64,000 bases of DNA from NCBI GenBank assembly GCA_963555775.3, contig CAUVWY020000007.1, positions 1 through 64,000 on the forward strand, given 5' to 3'. Within the stretch, counting starts at the first letter, position 1. Every line of letters starts with the position of its first letter. The stretch comes from JAJEDW01 sp963555775. GTDB taxonomy: Bacteria; Acidobacteriota; Terriglobia; 20CM-2-55-15. The position numbers and the translations under genes were made by a program. Positions 20,903 through 28,666 of this stretch are shown here, one piece after another. The notes under the pieces are model-generated. The model was not told the origin of the DNA. It did not search any database and saw only the letters and a program-made list of their open reading frames with translations.

Positions 20903-21975
20903 TTTTTTTGGGTGTAGCAGCGTTTCGACTCATGCCCGACCACGCTCATGATGTGGGTCTGACGCCCGTCCGAGTCGAGGGCGTTCTTCATCGTCTTGCC
21001 ATCCATGGCCAGCGCATCGTCCGGGGCGCCCCACGCCCGATTCCACGCATTGAGCGCCCGGTCCAGCGCCCCCGGTTCAATCCGGACCAGACAATCCCGA
21101 ATCACAAACTCGCTGGGAACCACATAGCGGCCGTTCTCCCGCCGGCAGCCAAAACGTTCGCGGGCTTTCTGCCCCAGGGCATCGGCCCAATCCGAGATGG
21201 CTTTATAGCCGTGCATGCCGCACAGCGTCGCGCCCGCCGCGATGCCCAGCACTGCCGACAAGGGATGGCGCCGTCCCTGAGCGCGGCGCGGATCGGGAAT
21301 GGTCTTGAAGCACTGGGGGAGTTGGCGCATCTGTGCGGCATTGAGCATGATCTTGGGGGCTCCGGTGAGTTGAAGATGTTCCCGGCCAGGGTGGGTCAGT
21401 TGCCCGCGCGCATCACGGCACAGGGGACGCACAAAGACAAGCTTCGGGGCATCGGATTCGGTGCTGTAGCCGTCCCGGGTGCGCCGGTATCCCCGGGTCC
21501 GTCCCAGTTCCAACCAGTTCGACGCGCGATACACGCCGCCATGGAAGCGCCGGGGATCCACAAACGTTTCCAGCAGCAGCAACCCATGACCGAACCGTTC
21601 GCGCCAATCCGACCCGGACCGCCGCTCGGTCCCTGACAACACCCGCGAGCCCACATTCGGCCGATTCCAGCCCGGCAGGATCAAAAAGCGGCTGTTGTTG
21701 GCGATCAGTTTCAGCCGCCCATACTGCGAGCGGAAGTCCCAGCCGATCCATCGATCCCGAACCCCGCACTTCAGCGCCGACGCCGACAGGCTCAGTTGCG
21801 CCACCCACTGCCCGCGCCATGTGGCCACGTACCAGACCGTCTCCCCGATCTTCGCCAGTGCGCCCAGATAATGATGACGCTTCATCTGCTCTTGATACTG
21901 CCCTTCCTCGCTTCGCTCCACTGGCCGTACCCCGATCTCCGACAGTTCCTGGCTGGTCAATTTCGTCCTCTCCAT
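20884..21975 (-). CDS. DUF4338 (DruA-like) domain fused to ISAs1 transposase N-terminus, copy B
   Basis: This is a 363-residue frame almost identical to the 18958-20049 product; about three residue changes are seen (for example TERRSGSDW for TERRAGSDW and YSTESDAP for YSAEADAP). It has the same DUF4338 region, the same first transposase Asp and the same stop just after the slippery site at 20902-20910. A -1 shift would give a fusion of about 601 residues. Confidence 0.8.
   Translation of the reverse strand: MERTKLTSQELSEIGVRPVERSEEGQYQEQMKRHHYLGALAKIGETVWYVATWRGQWVAQLSLSASALKCGVRDRWIGWDFRSQYGRLKLIANNSRFLILPGWNRPNVGSRVLSGTERRSGSDWRERFGHGLLLLETFVDPRRFHGGVYRASNWLELGRTRGYRRTRDGYSTESDAPKLVFVRPLCRDARGQLTHPGREHLQLTGAPKIMLNAAQMRQLPQCFKTIPDPRRAQGRRHPLSAVLGIAAGATLCGMHGYKAISDWADALGQKARERFGCRRENGRYVVPSEFVIRDCLVRIEPGALDRALNAWNRAWGAPDDALAMDGKTMKNALDSDGRQTHIMSVVGHESKRCYTQKKWEPCL
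20902..20910 (-). promoter_or_regulatory. A_AAA_AAG slippery site, copy B
   Basis: The same heptamer and codon phase as in copy A, 1,926 bp away. Its conservation beside a diverged region supports functional frameshifting or transcriptional slippage rather than a sequencing error. Confidence 0.7.
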
Positions 21976-22070
21976 TCAGCGTTTTATACAGGAATCTCCT
22001 CGCTATGTCCAGCTTGTCAGGTTAAACCACTGAATTCTCGGACGTTCACTGGAAGGACAAATTCACCCTG

Positions 22071-22080
22071 GACTCGGCGT
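22071..22080. repeat. 10-bp direct repeat, copy 3 of 3
   Basis: GACTCGGCGT at the outer edge of IS copy B, completing the pattern repeat-IS-repeat-IS-repeat. Confidence 0.75.
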
Positions 22081-22233
22081 TCAGCGCTTTCCCTGGAGCT
22101 GGCGTCCTTGCAAGCGACCACGCGGCAAGCGAGCGAGCGCTTTCCCGGTAACCGCCGGGTTCTGTCTGCTGGTGCCCTCCCGAGCAGGCCAATGCTCATA
22201 TGGAACACTGTTTCCACTGCGTCGATTTCGGAC
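22081..22233. other. Intergenic stretch without a recognisable gene
   Basis: No gene, tRNA or clear signal is seen between the IS pair and repeat R1. It is probably the original sequence next to the IS target site. Confidence 0.4.
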
Positions 22234-22474
22234 TAAGCCCGCCTTTCTCGCGAGTTGTCTGCTACAGCGCCGGATCAAGCGCGGGCGCACGCCACGGGCG
22301 CAAGGAACCGCGCTCTATCCGGCGTGACCGGCGTGAGGAACACGCCTGAGAACACGCCCGCGCTTGATCCGGCGCGAGGAACGCGCCGCTACGCGCCCGG
22401 CGCGAGGAACGCGCCGTAGCTCTGACGGCGTCTCCGACTCTTCGCGACGAAAACCCGTGAGAAAGGCGGACTAG
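22234..22474 (-). repeat. R-family dispersed repeat, copy R1 (about 240 bp)
   Basis: One end (+ strand) reads TAAGCCCGCCTTTCTCGCGAG and continues GTTGTCTGCTACAGCGCC; the other (minus strand) reads TAGTCCGCCTTTCTCACGGG and continues TTTTCGTCGCGAAGAGTCGG. The ends are inverted relative to each other. The core holds a perfect 21-bp inverted repeat (22267-22287 with 22355-22375) and several GGCGCG modules. The TAG stop of the TonB receptor gene is the first triplet of the repeat. Related copies lie at 25251, 27623, 40495 and 54497. Confidence 0.7.
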
Positions 22475-25269
22475 AAAGTGCTGCCGAAGGAGTAATTCAT
22501 TCGGGCGTAGTAGTATCCGCCGCTCAGGCCCCACGGGGTGAATTGGCTGTAGGGGAGGCCGAAAATATCGGCGAAAAGGTCCAGACGCTGCGAATAGGTG
22601 TTCAGGACATTCTGGCCGCCGAACGCCAGCGTCGCGTTGTCGGTCAACGAGATGCTCGCCTCCAGGTCGAGAATGTACCGTCCGTCCAGGATCGGTGCGT
22701 CGGCGCCGCGGACGAACCGGGCGTCGAAGTGGTCGACCCACGCGCCGAAGTAGTTCAGGCGGCCCAGAACGCCCACCCGCCCCACCGTCTGGTTGACGGC
22801 GGCGTTCCAGCGGATGCGGGGCACGCCGCGCTCGAGGCCGAGCACGTCGCCGAGCGTGAGTAGATCCGACTCTTTCGTCAGCTCCGTGTGCGTGTAGTTC
22901 AACGTGGAGCTTAAAACCGTGTTGCCGCCCAACCCCGGCGGGTTGTACGTCGATACGAAGTCGATCCCCTGGTTCCGGCTCGAGAAATCGTTGATGAAGA
23001 AGCGGAAGAACTTCAACGTGCCGGCCGAGGTGATTCCTTCCGACAACAGGAGCGCGCGCTCGTCGTCGTCGAGGGTGAACGTCTGCGACAGGGCGAGGCG
23101 GTTGGAAACCTCGACCCGGAAGTAGTCGGCGGTAAGCGTGAACGGTCCCGTATCGATGACCAGCCCGGCCGTCGTGTTGATCGACGTCTCGGGCTCGAGG
23201 GGCTGGCCACCGTGCAACTGCGCGGCCCGGAACGTGGACGGCACGTTGGCGCTGTCGACTAGTTGCAGCGTCTCCGGGTCGATGGTCGTCTGGACGTTGA
23301 GCGTGTTCTGCTGGCCGGGCGTCGGCGCGCGGAATCCGGTGCTGATGCCGCCGCGCAACGAAACAGAGTTGCCCAGCACGTAACGGGCCGACAGCTTGCC
23401 GTTCGTCGTTGACCCGAAGATGTCAAAGTGTTCGAAGCGCACGGCACCGCCGACGGTCCAGCGATCACTCGGGTCCCGCAATTCGACGTCGCCGTAGAGC
23501 GCCACGTTGCTGCGGTTCCAGCTCCCGGCGGTGTAGTCGGGAAATCCGGGGAAGCCGTTGGAGCCGGAAACGAAGCCTTGCGCGGCATACGGTCCGACTT
23601 CCCAAGACGGTTTTCCCCCGGCGCCGATCTCGAAGCGCTCGTTGCGCCACTCGGTGCCACCCGCGATGTTGACCATATCGGTAGCGGCGTAGGAGACGTC
23701 GAAGTTGAGAATCACTTCCTCCTGCCGGTACAGCCCAGGATCGAATTCGCGAGGCGTGTCCGGGCCGAGCGACGCGTTGACGGTGTTGTTGAAGAAAAAG
23801 TCCGACTCGTGTGCTCCGTAACCGACGCTGGCGTCCCAGGTGAGGCCGCTGGCCGCAATCCGCCGCACGCCCGCCACCGCCGACATGTCGCTGACCTCGC
23901 CGCCGAACTGCGGCGTGAACCCGCCCGGCGCGATCTCCTGAAAAGAGAAGCAGTTGGGATCCGCGAACACCTGCGCCAGGGCCGCTTGATCCGGGACGTT
24001 GTCGGTGACGCCCACCGTGGGGCAGTTCGCCGATCCGTCGACGATGCCGTCGCGCGCGTCCAGCACGTCGCCGATCAGCAGTGTCTCGCCATCGTCGAGG
24101 CTGTAGATGTTTTCCCGGTTGTTGGGATTCCGGAAATAGAACCCTTCCGTCACCTTCTTATCGGCGTAGTTGGCGTGGCCGTAAAGCTGCAGTTGGTTGG
24201 CAGACAGATGGCCGAAGTTGCCGAACAGCTTTATATCGCCCTCGATGGTCGGGTTTCCCCAGATCTGCGCCGGATTGGCCACGGCAGTGTTGCCGGCCGC
24301 AATGAGCGCCGCCGCGTCGCCGCGCTGCACGCTCCGGTTCGTCGGGTCGGCGTGGCCGTACTCCATGCTGAGGTTGGCGAATCCTGTCTCGCCGAGCGGC
24401 AGCCCGACGTTGCCCGCAACGGTGTACGCGTCGCCGTCGCCCGCACGGTAGGTGCCCGTGTTGAACTCCAGGCTGCCACCCGACCGGTTGTCCTTGAGGA
24501 GGAAATTTATCACGCCGGCGATGGCGTCCGAGCCGTATTGGGCCGAGGCGCCGTCGCGCAGTACCTCCACCTGCCGTAGCGCAATCGAGGGAATGGTCGA
24601 GATATCCGGACCCTGCGCGCCGTCCGTCACGCCGGCAAACCAGGCGATAACCGACGAGCGGTGGCGGCGTTTGCCGTTCACCAGCACCAGCGTGTGGTCG
24701 TGCGCGAGGTTGCGCAGGCTGACTGGCCGCACCAGCGTGGCCGCGTCACTGATGGGATGAGTGGCAACGTTGAACGAGGGGACCAACGTGCGCAGCTGAT
24801 AGTCGAGGGTCGTGGCGCCCTGTCTGACTATGTCCTGTAACGGGATGGCGTCGATGGGTACCGAAGATTCGGTCACCGAACGGGGCTCGGCGCGGGTCCC
24901 GACAACGATTGTCGTGGTGACGGCGCCCAGTTCGAGAGTAAAGTTGCGCATGACCTGCACGCCGACGGTGATCTCGATGTCGCTGGCACGACCGGTCTCG
25001 AAACCGGACATCTCCACCATCACCGTGTAGACCCCGGGCACGAGGGTCAATTCGTACTCGCCTACCCCGCTGGCCAAGCCCGCCGCATCCGCCCCGGTGG
25101 CGTTGTTGGTCGCCGTTATTTCCGCCCCGGGGATCACGGCTCCGGTATTGTCAGAAACCGTGCCGCTCAACATACCGGTGTCCTGGGCGCGCGCCAGCGG
25201 GGAAACCCAGGCCAGCAGCACAGCGACACACATTACGATACCAGGTTTCCTTAGCCCGCCTTTTCTCAC
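22471..25269 (-). CDS. TonB-dependent outer-membrane receptor with carboxypeptidase-regulatory-like domain
   Basis: This outer-membrane beta-barrel receptor imports an unknown substrate using energy from TonB. From the GTG start at 25269 the product begins VRKGGLRKPGIV, then a hydrophobic stretch ending LARAQ (signal peptide). Next come a carboxypeptidase-regulatory-like fold (LSGTVSDNTGAVIPGAEI), a plug domain (LRNLAHDHTLVLVNGKRRH, VEVLRDGASAQYGSDAIAGV) and a barrel ending in Phe (MNYSFGSTF). A longer reading to 25434 runs through repeat R2 and is doubtful; ATG 25233 would lose the basic signal region. The start codon and first residues come from R2, and the stop lies in R1. No TonB box was identified with confidence. 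Confidence 0.85.
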   Translation of the reverse strand: MRKGGLRKPGIVMCVAVLLAWVSPLARAQDTGMLSGTVSDNTGAVIPGAEITATNNATGADAAGLASGVGEYELTLVPGVYTVMVEMSGFETGRASDIEITVGVQVMRNFTLELGAVTTTIVVGTRAEPRSVTESSVPIDAIPLQDIVRQGATTLDYQLRTLVPSFNVATHPISDAATLVRPVSLRNLAHDHTLVLVNGKRRHRSSVIAWFAGVTDGAQGPDISTIPSIALRQVEVLRDGASAQYGSDAIAGVINFLLKDNRSGGSLEFNTGTYRAGDGDAYTVAGNVGLPLGETGFANLSMEYGHADPTNRSVQRGDAAALIAAGNTAVANPAQIWGNPTIEGDIKLFGNFGHLSANQLQLYGHANYADKKVTEGFYFRNPNNRENIYSLDDGETLLIGDVLDARDGIVDGSANCPTVGVTDNVPDQAALAQVFADPNCFSFQEIAPGGFTPQFGGEVSDMSAVAGVRRIAASGLTWDASVGYGAHESDFFFNNTVNASLGPDTPREFDPGLYRQEEVILNFDVSYAATDMVNIAGGTEWRNERFEIGAGGKPSWEVGPYAAQGFVSGSNGFPGFPDYTAGSWNRSNVALYGDVELRDPSDRWTVGGAVRFEHFDIFGSTTNGKLSARYVLGNSVSLRGGISTGFRAPTPGQQNTLNVQTTIDPETLQLVDSANVPSTFRAAQLHGGQPLEPETSINTTAGLVIDTGPFTLTADYFRVEVSNRLALSQTFTLDDDERALLLSEGITSAGTLKFFRFFINDFSSRNQGIDFVSTYNPPGLGGNTVLSSTLNYTHTELTKESDLLTLGDVLGLERGVPRIRWNAAVNQTVGRVGVLGRLNYFGAWVDHFDARFVRGADAPILDGRYILDLEASISLTDNATLAFGGQNVLNTYSQRLDLFADIFGLPYSQFTPWGLSGGYYYARMNYSFGSTF

Positions 25270-25430
25270 GGGTTTTCGTCGCGAAGAGTCGGAGACGCCG
25301 TCAGAGCAAGGCGCGCGCCGGGAGGGCGACGGAGGCGTACTTCTTACTGCCGCACGGAGGTGCGCTTTAGGCTGAAGTTCCGTGCAATAAAAGACGGAAA
25401 TCCGCAGTGTAATCAGTAAGATAGGCCGGA
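25251..25430 (+). repeat. R-family dispersed repeat, copy R2 left part (split by IS)
   Basis: The conserved arm at 25251-25307 begins TTAGCCCGCC and ends GACGCCGTCAGAGC. It is followed by a GC-rich core up to GGCCGGATCAAG next to the IS1634-like element. Read on the minus strand the arm supplies the GTG and the RKGG residues that start the TonB receptor. The matching right arm appears at 27623-27674 beyond the IS, so the IS may have inserted into this repeat. Confidence 0.55.
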
Positions 25431-27431
25431 TCAAGAGTGCACGTCTCTGTCTACATGTGGCTGGTCCTTAGCAAGGGTGATGGTCTTTAGAAGTTGGTAG
25501 GCCCGTGCCTGCGTGGGGTTGGGCGGGGTCGTCATTTCAAAGGCCGGCTCATCGGAGCCGGCGCCCTTGCGGCGGCAGAGATTCCGCACGATCCCTCCGA
25601 GATCGTCGAGCAGGGTTTGAAAGCTGTGAACCGGGCTGTCGTCGTTGAGGGTGCGGGCGTGGACTTTGCGCAAGGCGGATTCGGAACGCTGGGCGGGAGC
25701 GACCGGGTCCCGGAGGGTTTTGGCCGCCTGATCCTCGTCGGCGAACAGCAACGGGCGCCACGCCTCGATCATGTGCCATTGGACGTAGTAGGCGAGCATG
25801 CAGAGAAAGATGTGCGCCCGGACGCGGTGGTCCCGATAGTGGCGGATGGGCCGGACCTTGAGGCCGAGGGTTTTGAATGAACGAAACGCGCGCTCAACCT
25901 GAGTGAGCGATTTGTAACCGCGGACCGCATCGGCGGCGCTGATCCGCTCGGGAGAAAGGCTGGTGCGGATCACGTAGATCCCGTCCAGGGCGGCTTCGGC
26001 GGCAACTTTCTCCGGGTCGATGGCAAACTCGAAGCGATGGTCGCCGATGTCGAGCGTGAAGTGTTTTCCGACTTTGTATTTGTTGAGGACCTTGCCGGCC
26101 CGGACCCCAATGTTGTCTTTGCCGTGCAGCGCCCCTTGCCCAATCCGTCCCCGCAGACGGTCCAGCGCCGCGTCGATCGCATCGGCATGCCGCTTCCATC
26201 GCGCCTCCCGGCGGCGGGCGGCGTCGGCGTCGAGTCCGGCCCAGCCGGCGGCCATCGCGTCCGAATCGATGTGGACGTCGAAACCGTCGTTGCGGATGTC
26301 GAGCGTGTAGTACTGGCCCACCGCGTACCGTTTCAGAATCTTCCGGGCCCGGGCCCGGATCGGTTCGGCGCCCTCCAACCGGCCCCGCAGGACCATTTGG
26401 CGCACCTTCTCCAGTTCCGCGCCGGTCGCATCGATCAATGCCTGGCGCTTATGAGCCCGCCGCCGGGCCAACAGGGGGTTGCGGCAAGCCACGAGCCGTT
26501 CGCCGGGGAAGTCCGGGTGCGTCAACTCGAACAGATGGCGCTGATCGAACAACCCCATCTGGACCGCGCCGTCGGGGAACAGCCGGGCGATGCCCTCCGG
26601 GCGTAACGCGGTAATCCAGTCCAGCCCCTGGATCGGCCGCAACTCCTCGATGCGCGTCTGGGTAATCATGCCGCCCTCGCCCACGATCGTGAACTCGGCG
26701 ACGCCGAATTGCTCCCGCACCCGCCGCACCGCGGGCAGCAGCGTTTTCGGATCGCCGGCGTTGCCTTCAAACACCGACACGGACGCCGGAATGCCCGCCC
26801 CGTTGGTCAGCAGACCGTAGTTGACCTGGAGCTTGCCCTTCTTGCCGTCGCGGTTGTGTCCGAAACGGGCCAGGGGGCAGGCCGTCCCTTCAAAGTAACT
26901 GGAGGTCCGATCGTAGAGCGCCAACCCGCCCGCCTCCAGATGACGGGCCGCCAGCTTCCGCTCGATCCGCGCCTGCCGCTCCAGCGCCCAGTCCATGGCG
27001 GCGTACAAGTCGTCCTCGGTGGCCCCGGCGATGCCGAACGCCTCGGGCAGGGTGGTCTTGCGCCACCACCGGGTCGTGGCCAGCTTGGACTGGGGATTCA
27101 GGATGCGCGCCGCCACCAGCGCGCCCACCAGGTTCCGCTCCCGCGAGGGCCGGGAACTGAGAAGCCGGTCGAAATCGAGCCGGGTCATCGCCTGCCGTAC
27201 CGCCTCGACATGGCCATGAGCGGGGGAGCCATCCGACGCCACTTCAAGGACCTCGTCGATCCCGACCAGTCGTTCGCCCTTCAGGCAGCGGCGTAGCAAC
27301 TCCACGGCCGCGGGCGGCAAGGCCGACAGATTGGCCAGGGTCCGGGACTTCACCCGGCCGTGGTGGCGGTAGCTCTCACGGAGCAGGATGGCGGGTGGCG
27401 AGTTGCGATTGGGGATCGTCGCGACATACAT
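25431..27431 (-). CDS. IS1634-family-like transposase, probably inactive
   Basis: A DDE transposase of the IS4/IS1634 type, recognised by YDRTSSYFEG, VFEGNAGDPKTLLPAV and YKSLTQVERAFRSFKTLGL near the C-terminus. The start chosen is ATG at 27431 (MYVATIPNRNSPPAILL, 666 residues); an ATG at 27515 lies in AT-rich terminal sequence. The first Asp (~174) and the final Glu are present, but the usual GDRGM motif around the second Asp reads GEGGM (~251-255). This replaces the catalytic Asp by Glu. The frame is otherwise open along its full length. Confidence 0.8.
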   Translation of the reverse strand: MYVATIPNRNSPPAILLRESYRHHGRVKSRTLANLSALPPAAVELLRRCLKGERLVGIDEVLEVASDGSPAHGHVEAVRQAMTRLDFDRLLSSRPSRERNLVGALVAARILNPQSKLATTRWWRKTTLPEAFGIAGATEDDLYAAMDWALERQARIERKLAARHLEAGGLALYDRTSSYFEGTACPLARFGHNRDGKKGKLQVNYGLLTNGAGIPASVSVFEGNAGDPKTLLPAVRRVREQFGVAEFTIVGEGGMITQTRIEELRPIQGLDWITALRPEGIARLFPDGAVQMGLFDQRHLFELTHPDFPGERLVACRNPLLARRRAHKRQALIDATGAELEKVRQMVLRGRLEGAEPIRARARKILKRYAVGQYYTLDIRNDGFDVHIDSDAMAAGWAGLDADAARRREARWKRHADAIDAALDRLRGRIGQGALHGKDNIGVRAGKVLNKYKVGKHFTLDIGDHRFEFAIDPEKVAAEAALDGIYVIRTSLSPERISAADAVRGYKSLTQVERAFRSFKTLGLKVRPIRHYRDHRVRAHIFLCMLAYYVQWHMIEAWRPLLFADEDQAAKTLRDPVAPAQRSESALRKVHARTLNDDSPVHSFQTLLDDLGGIVRNLCRRKGAGSDEPAFEMTTPPNPTQARAYQLLKTITLAKDQPHVDRDVHS

Positions 27432-27530
27432 GCTTACGTTATATACACGTATAGAACCATAACAATCAATATAATTATCCATACACCCCGAACTATACAT
27501 GCCTACATTATGCACGACGAAAGACGACTC
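25431..27530 (-). mobile_element. IS1634-like insertion sequence (ends approximate)
   Basis: The element holds the 25431-27431 transposase and an AT-rich region to about 27530 that is unlike its surroundings. Possible terminal similarity: GTGCACG...TGTCTACATG near 25437 versus GTGCATAATGTAGGCATG (minus strand) near 27515. Exact ends and target duplication could not be fixed by eye. R-family repeat arms lie on both sides. Confidence 0.6.
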
Positions 27531-27916
27531 TCCCTAGTCGCATCAAACACTTGTGGGGAAATCTTCAGGGGAACTTCAGTTTAGACAGTACGTCGAGGCG
27601 CCCGACCAAGCGGAACGCGGCACTGGCGGATGGATCCGGCCCTGTAGCAGACAACTCGTGAGAAACGTGGGTCAGCATGGAGGCATCTCCCAATGCGGCG
27701 CCACGCACGTTCGAAGGCGCTTGTTTTGTATCAGTTGCGACCGAGAGTGAATTTCCGAACGTCTATTGGAATTCTAAGTTAGGGGAGCGCTGGCCACCAA
27801 CAAACAAATCGAGCCGCGACGCGGAACTTTCATGCCCAACTCGCAGAATCAACTCGCTTGCACTCCGTCCTCATAACGGTGACCGGCGGTCGCGTGAAAT
27901 CGTCCTGACCGGCAAC
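27531..27916. other. Gene-free region with an R-family right arm (27623-27674)
   Basis: The segment 27623-27674 (CTGGCGGATGGATCCGG ... CTGTAGCAGACAACTCGTG) matches the right arm of repeat R3 at 40623-40675. The remaining ~240 bp before rlmB show no convincing gene, tRNA or terminator. Confidence 0.5.
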
Positions 27917-28666
27917 TCAACTCTTTCCCCGCGAACGCTGGCGAACGACTTCATACAGGGCCACTCCGGCGGAAACCGAGACATTGAGCGACGCCACTTT
28001 CCCACGAACCGGAAGGTGGACCCGAACGTCGCACTGCTCGCGAACCAGCCTTCGGATGCCGCGATGCTCTCCACCGAGTACCAGTGCGACAGGCACCGAA
28101 TAATCGAACCCGGTCCAGGGAGTTTCGGCGTCCGGGTCGAGGCCGACCACCCATACCCCTTTCTCCTTCATTCCCTTGAGGGCGCCGGCCAGATTCGGGA
28201 CGCGTGCCACCGGCAGGTGCTCCAACGCCCCGGCGGAAGCCTTGGACACTGCTCCGGAAAGCGGAGCGCTGTGCCGTTCGGTGACGACAACGCCCGTGGC
28301 ACCGGCCGTCTCGGCAGTGCGAATTACCGCGCCCAGATTGTGGGGGTCCTGAACTTCGTCGAGCACAACATAGAGACCGGGTTCGCCGCCCGGCGCCGCA
28401 CGCTCCATGAGCGCTTCAAGGGATACATACGCCCGGGAACCCGAAATGGCGACGATTCCCTGGTGGACGCTTCCGGAAGCGAGTCGATCCAGAACATCGC
28501 GATTCTCGCGGCGAATGGGAATGTGGCGAGCTTCGGCCGCTTCCAGAACGCGCCGGAGGCGGCCCGAATGTGGACCGCGGACAACATGAATCCGCTCGAT
28601 CACTCGCTCGCCGGAAATCAGAGCTTCCTGAACAGGATGAACGCCGGCGATGGTGTCATCGGGCAT
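27917..28666 (-). CDS. rlmB: 23S rRNA 2'-O-ribose methyltransferase (TrmH/SpoU family, RlmB-like)
   Basis: This SPOUT-fold enzyme transfers a methyl group from S-adenosylmethionine to a ribose 2'-OH, by homology probably G2251 of 23S rRNA. An N-terminal substrate-binding domain (IAGVHPVQEAL) is followed by the three SpoU motifs: NLGAVIRTAETAG, VLGGEHRGIRRLV and LNVSVSAGVALYE. The start chosen is ATG at 28666 (MPDDTIAGVHPV, 249 residues), overlapping the end of gltX by 11 bp; ATG 28714 would overlap it by 59 bp. Exact target specificity cannot be told from sequence. Confidence 0.88.
   Translation of the reverse strand: MPDDTIAGVHPVQEALISGERVIERIHVVRGPHSGRLRRVLEAAEARHIPIRRENRDVLDRLASGSVHQGIVAISGSRAYVSLEALMERAAPGGEPGLYVVLDEVQDPHNLGAVIRTAETAGATGVVVTERHSAPLSGAVSKASAGALEHLPVARVPNLAGALKGMKEKGVWVVGLDPDAETPWTGFDYSVPVALVLGGEHRGIRRLVREQCDVRVHLPVRGKVASLNVSVSAGVALYEVVRQRSRGKS

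Larger units (their letters stand above)
20155..22070 (-). mobile_element. ISAs1-type insertion sequence, copy B
   Basis: This is a second 1,916-bp element in the same orientation with the same ends and frames as copy A. Most of its length is identical or nearly so by eye, but about 450 bp covering the distal transposase frame (20315-20765) shows roughly 20 or more base differences from copy A. It ends with the third GACTCGGCGT. Confidence 0.85.

Noticed and set aside
18958..21975. DUF4338 genes read as a Druantia anti-phage system
   Set aside because: Druantia needs further genes such as DruE. Here the domain is joined to a transposase between IS ends and target repeats, so an IS function is far more likely.
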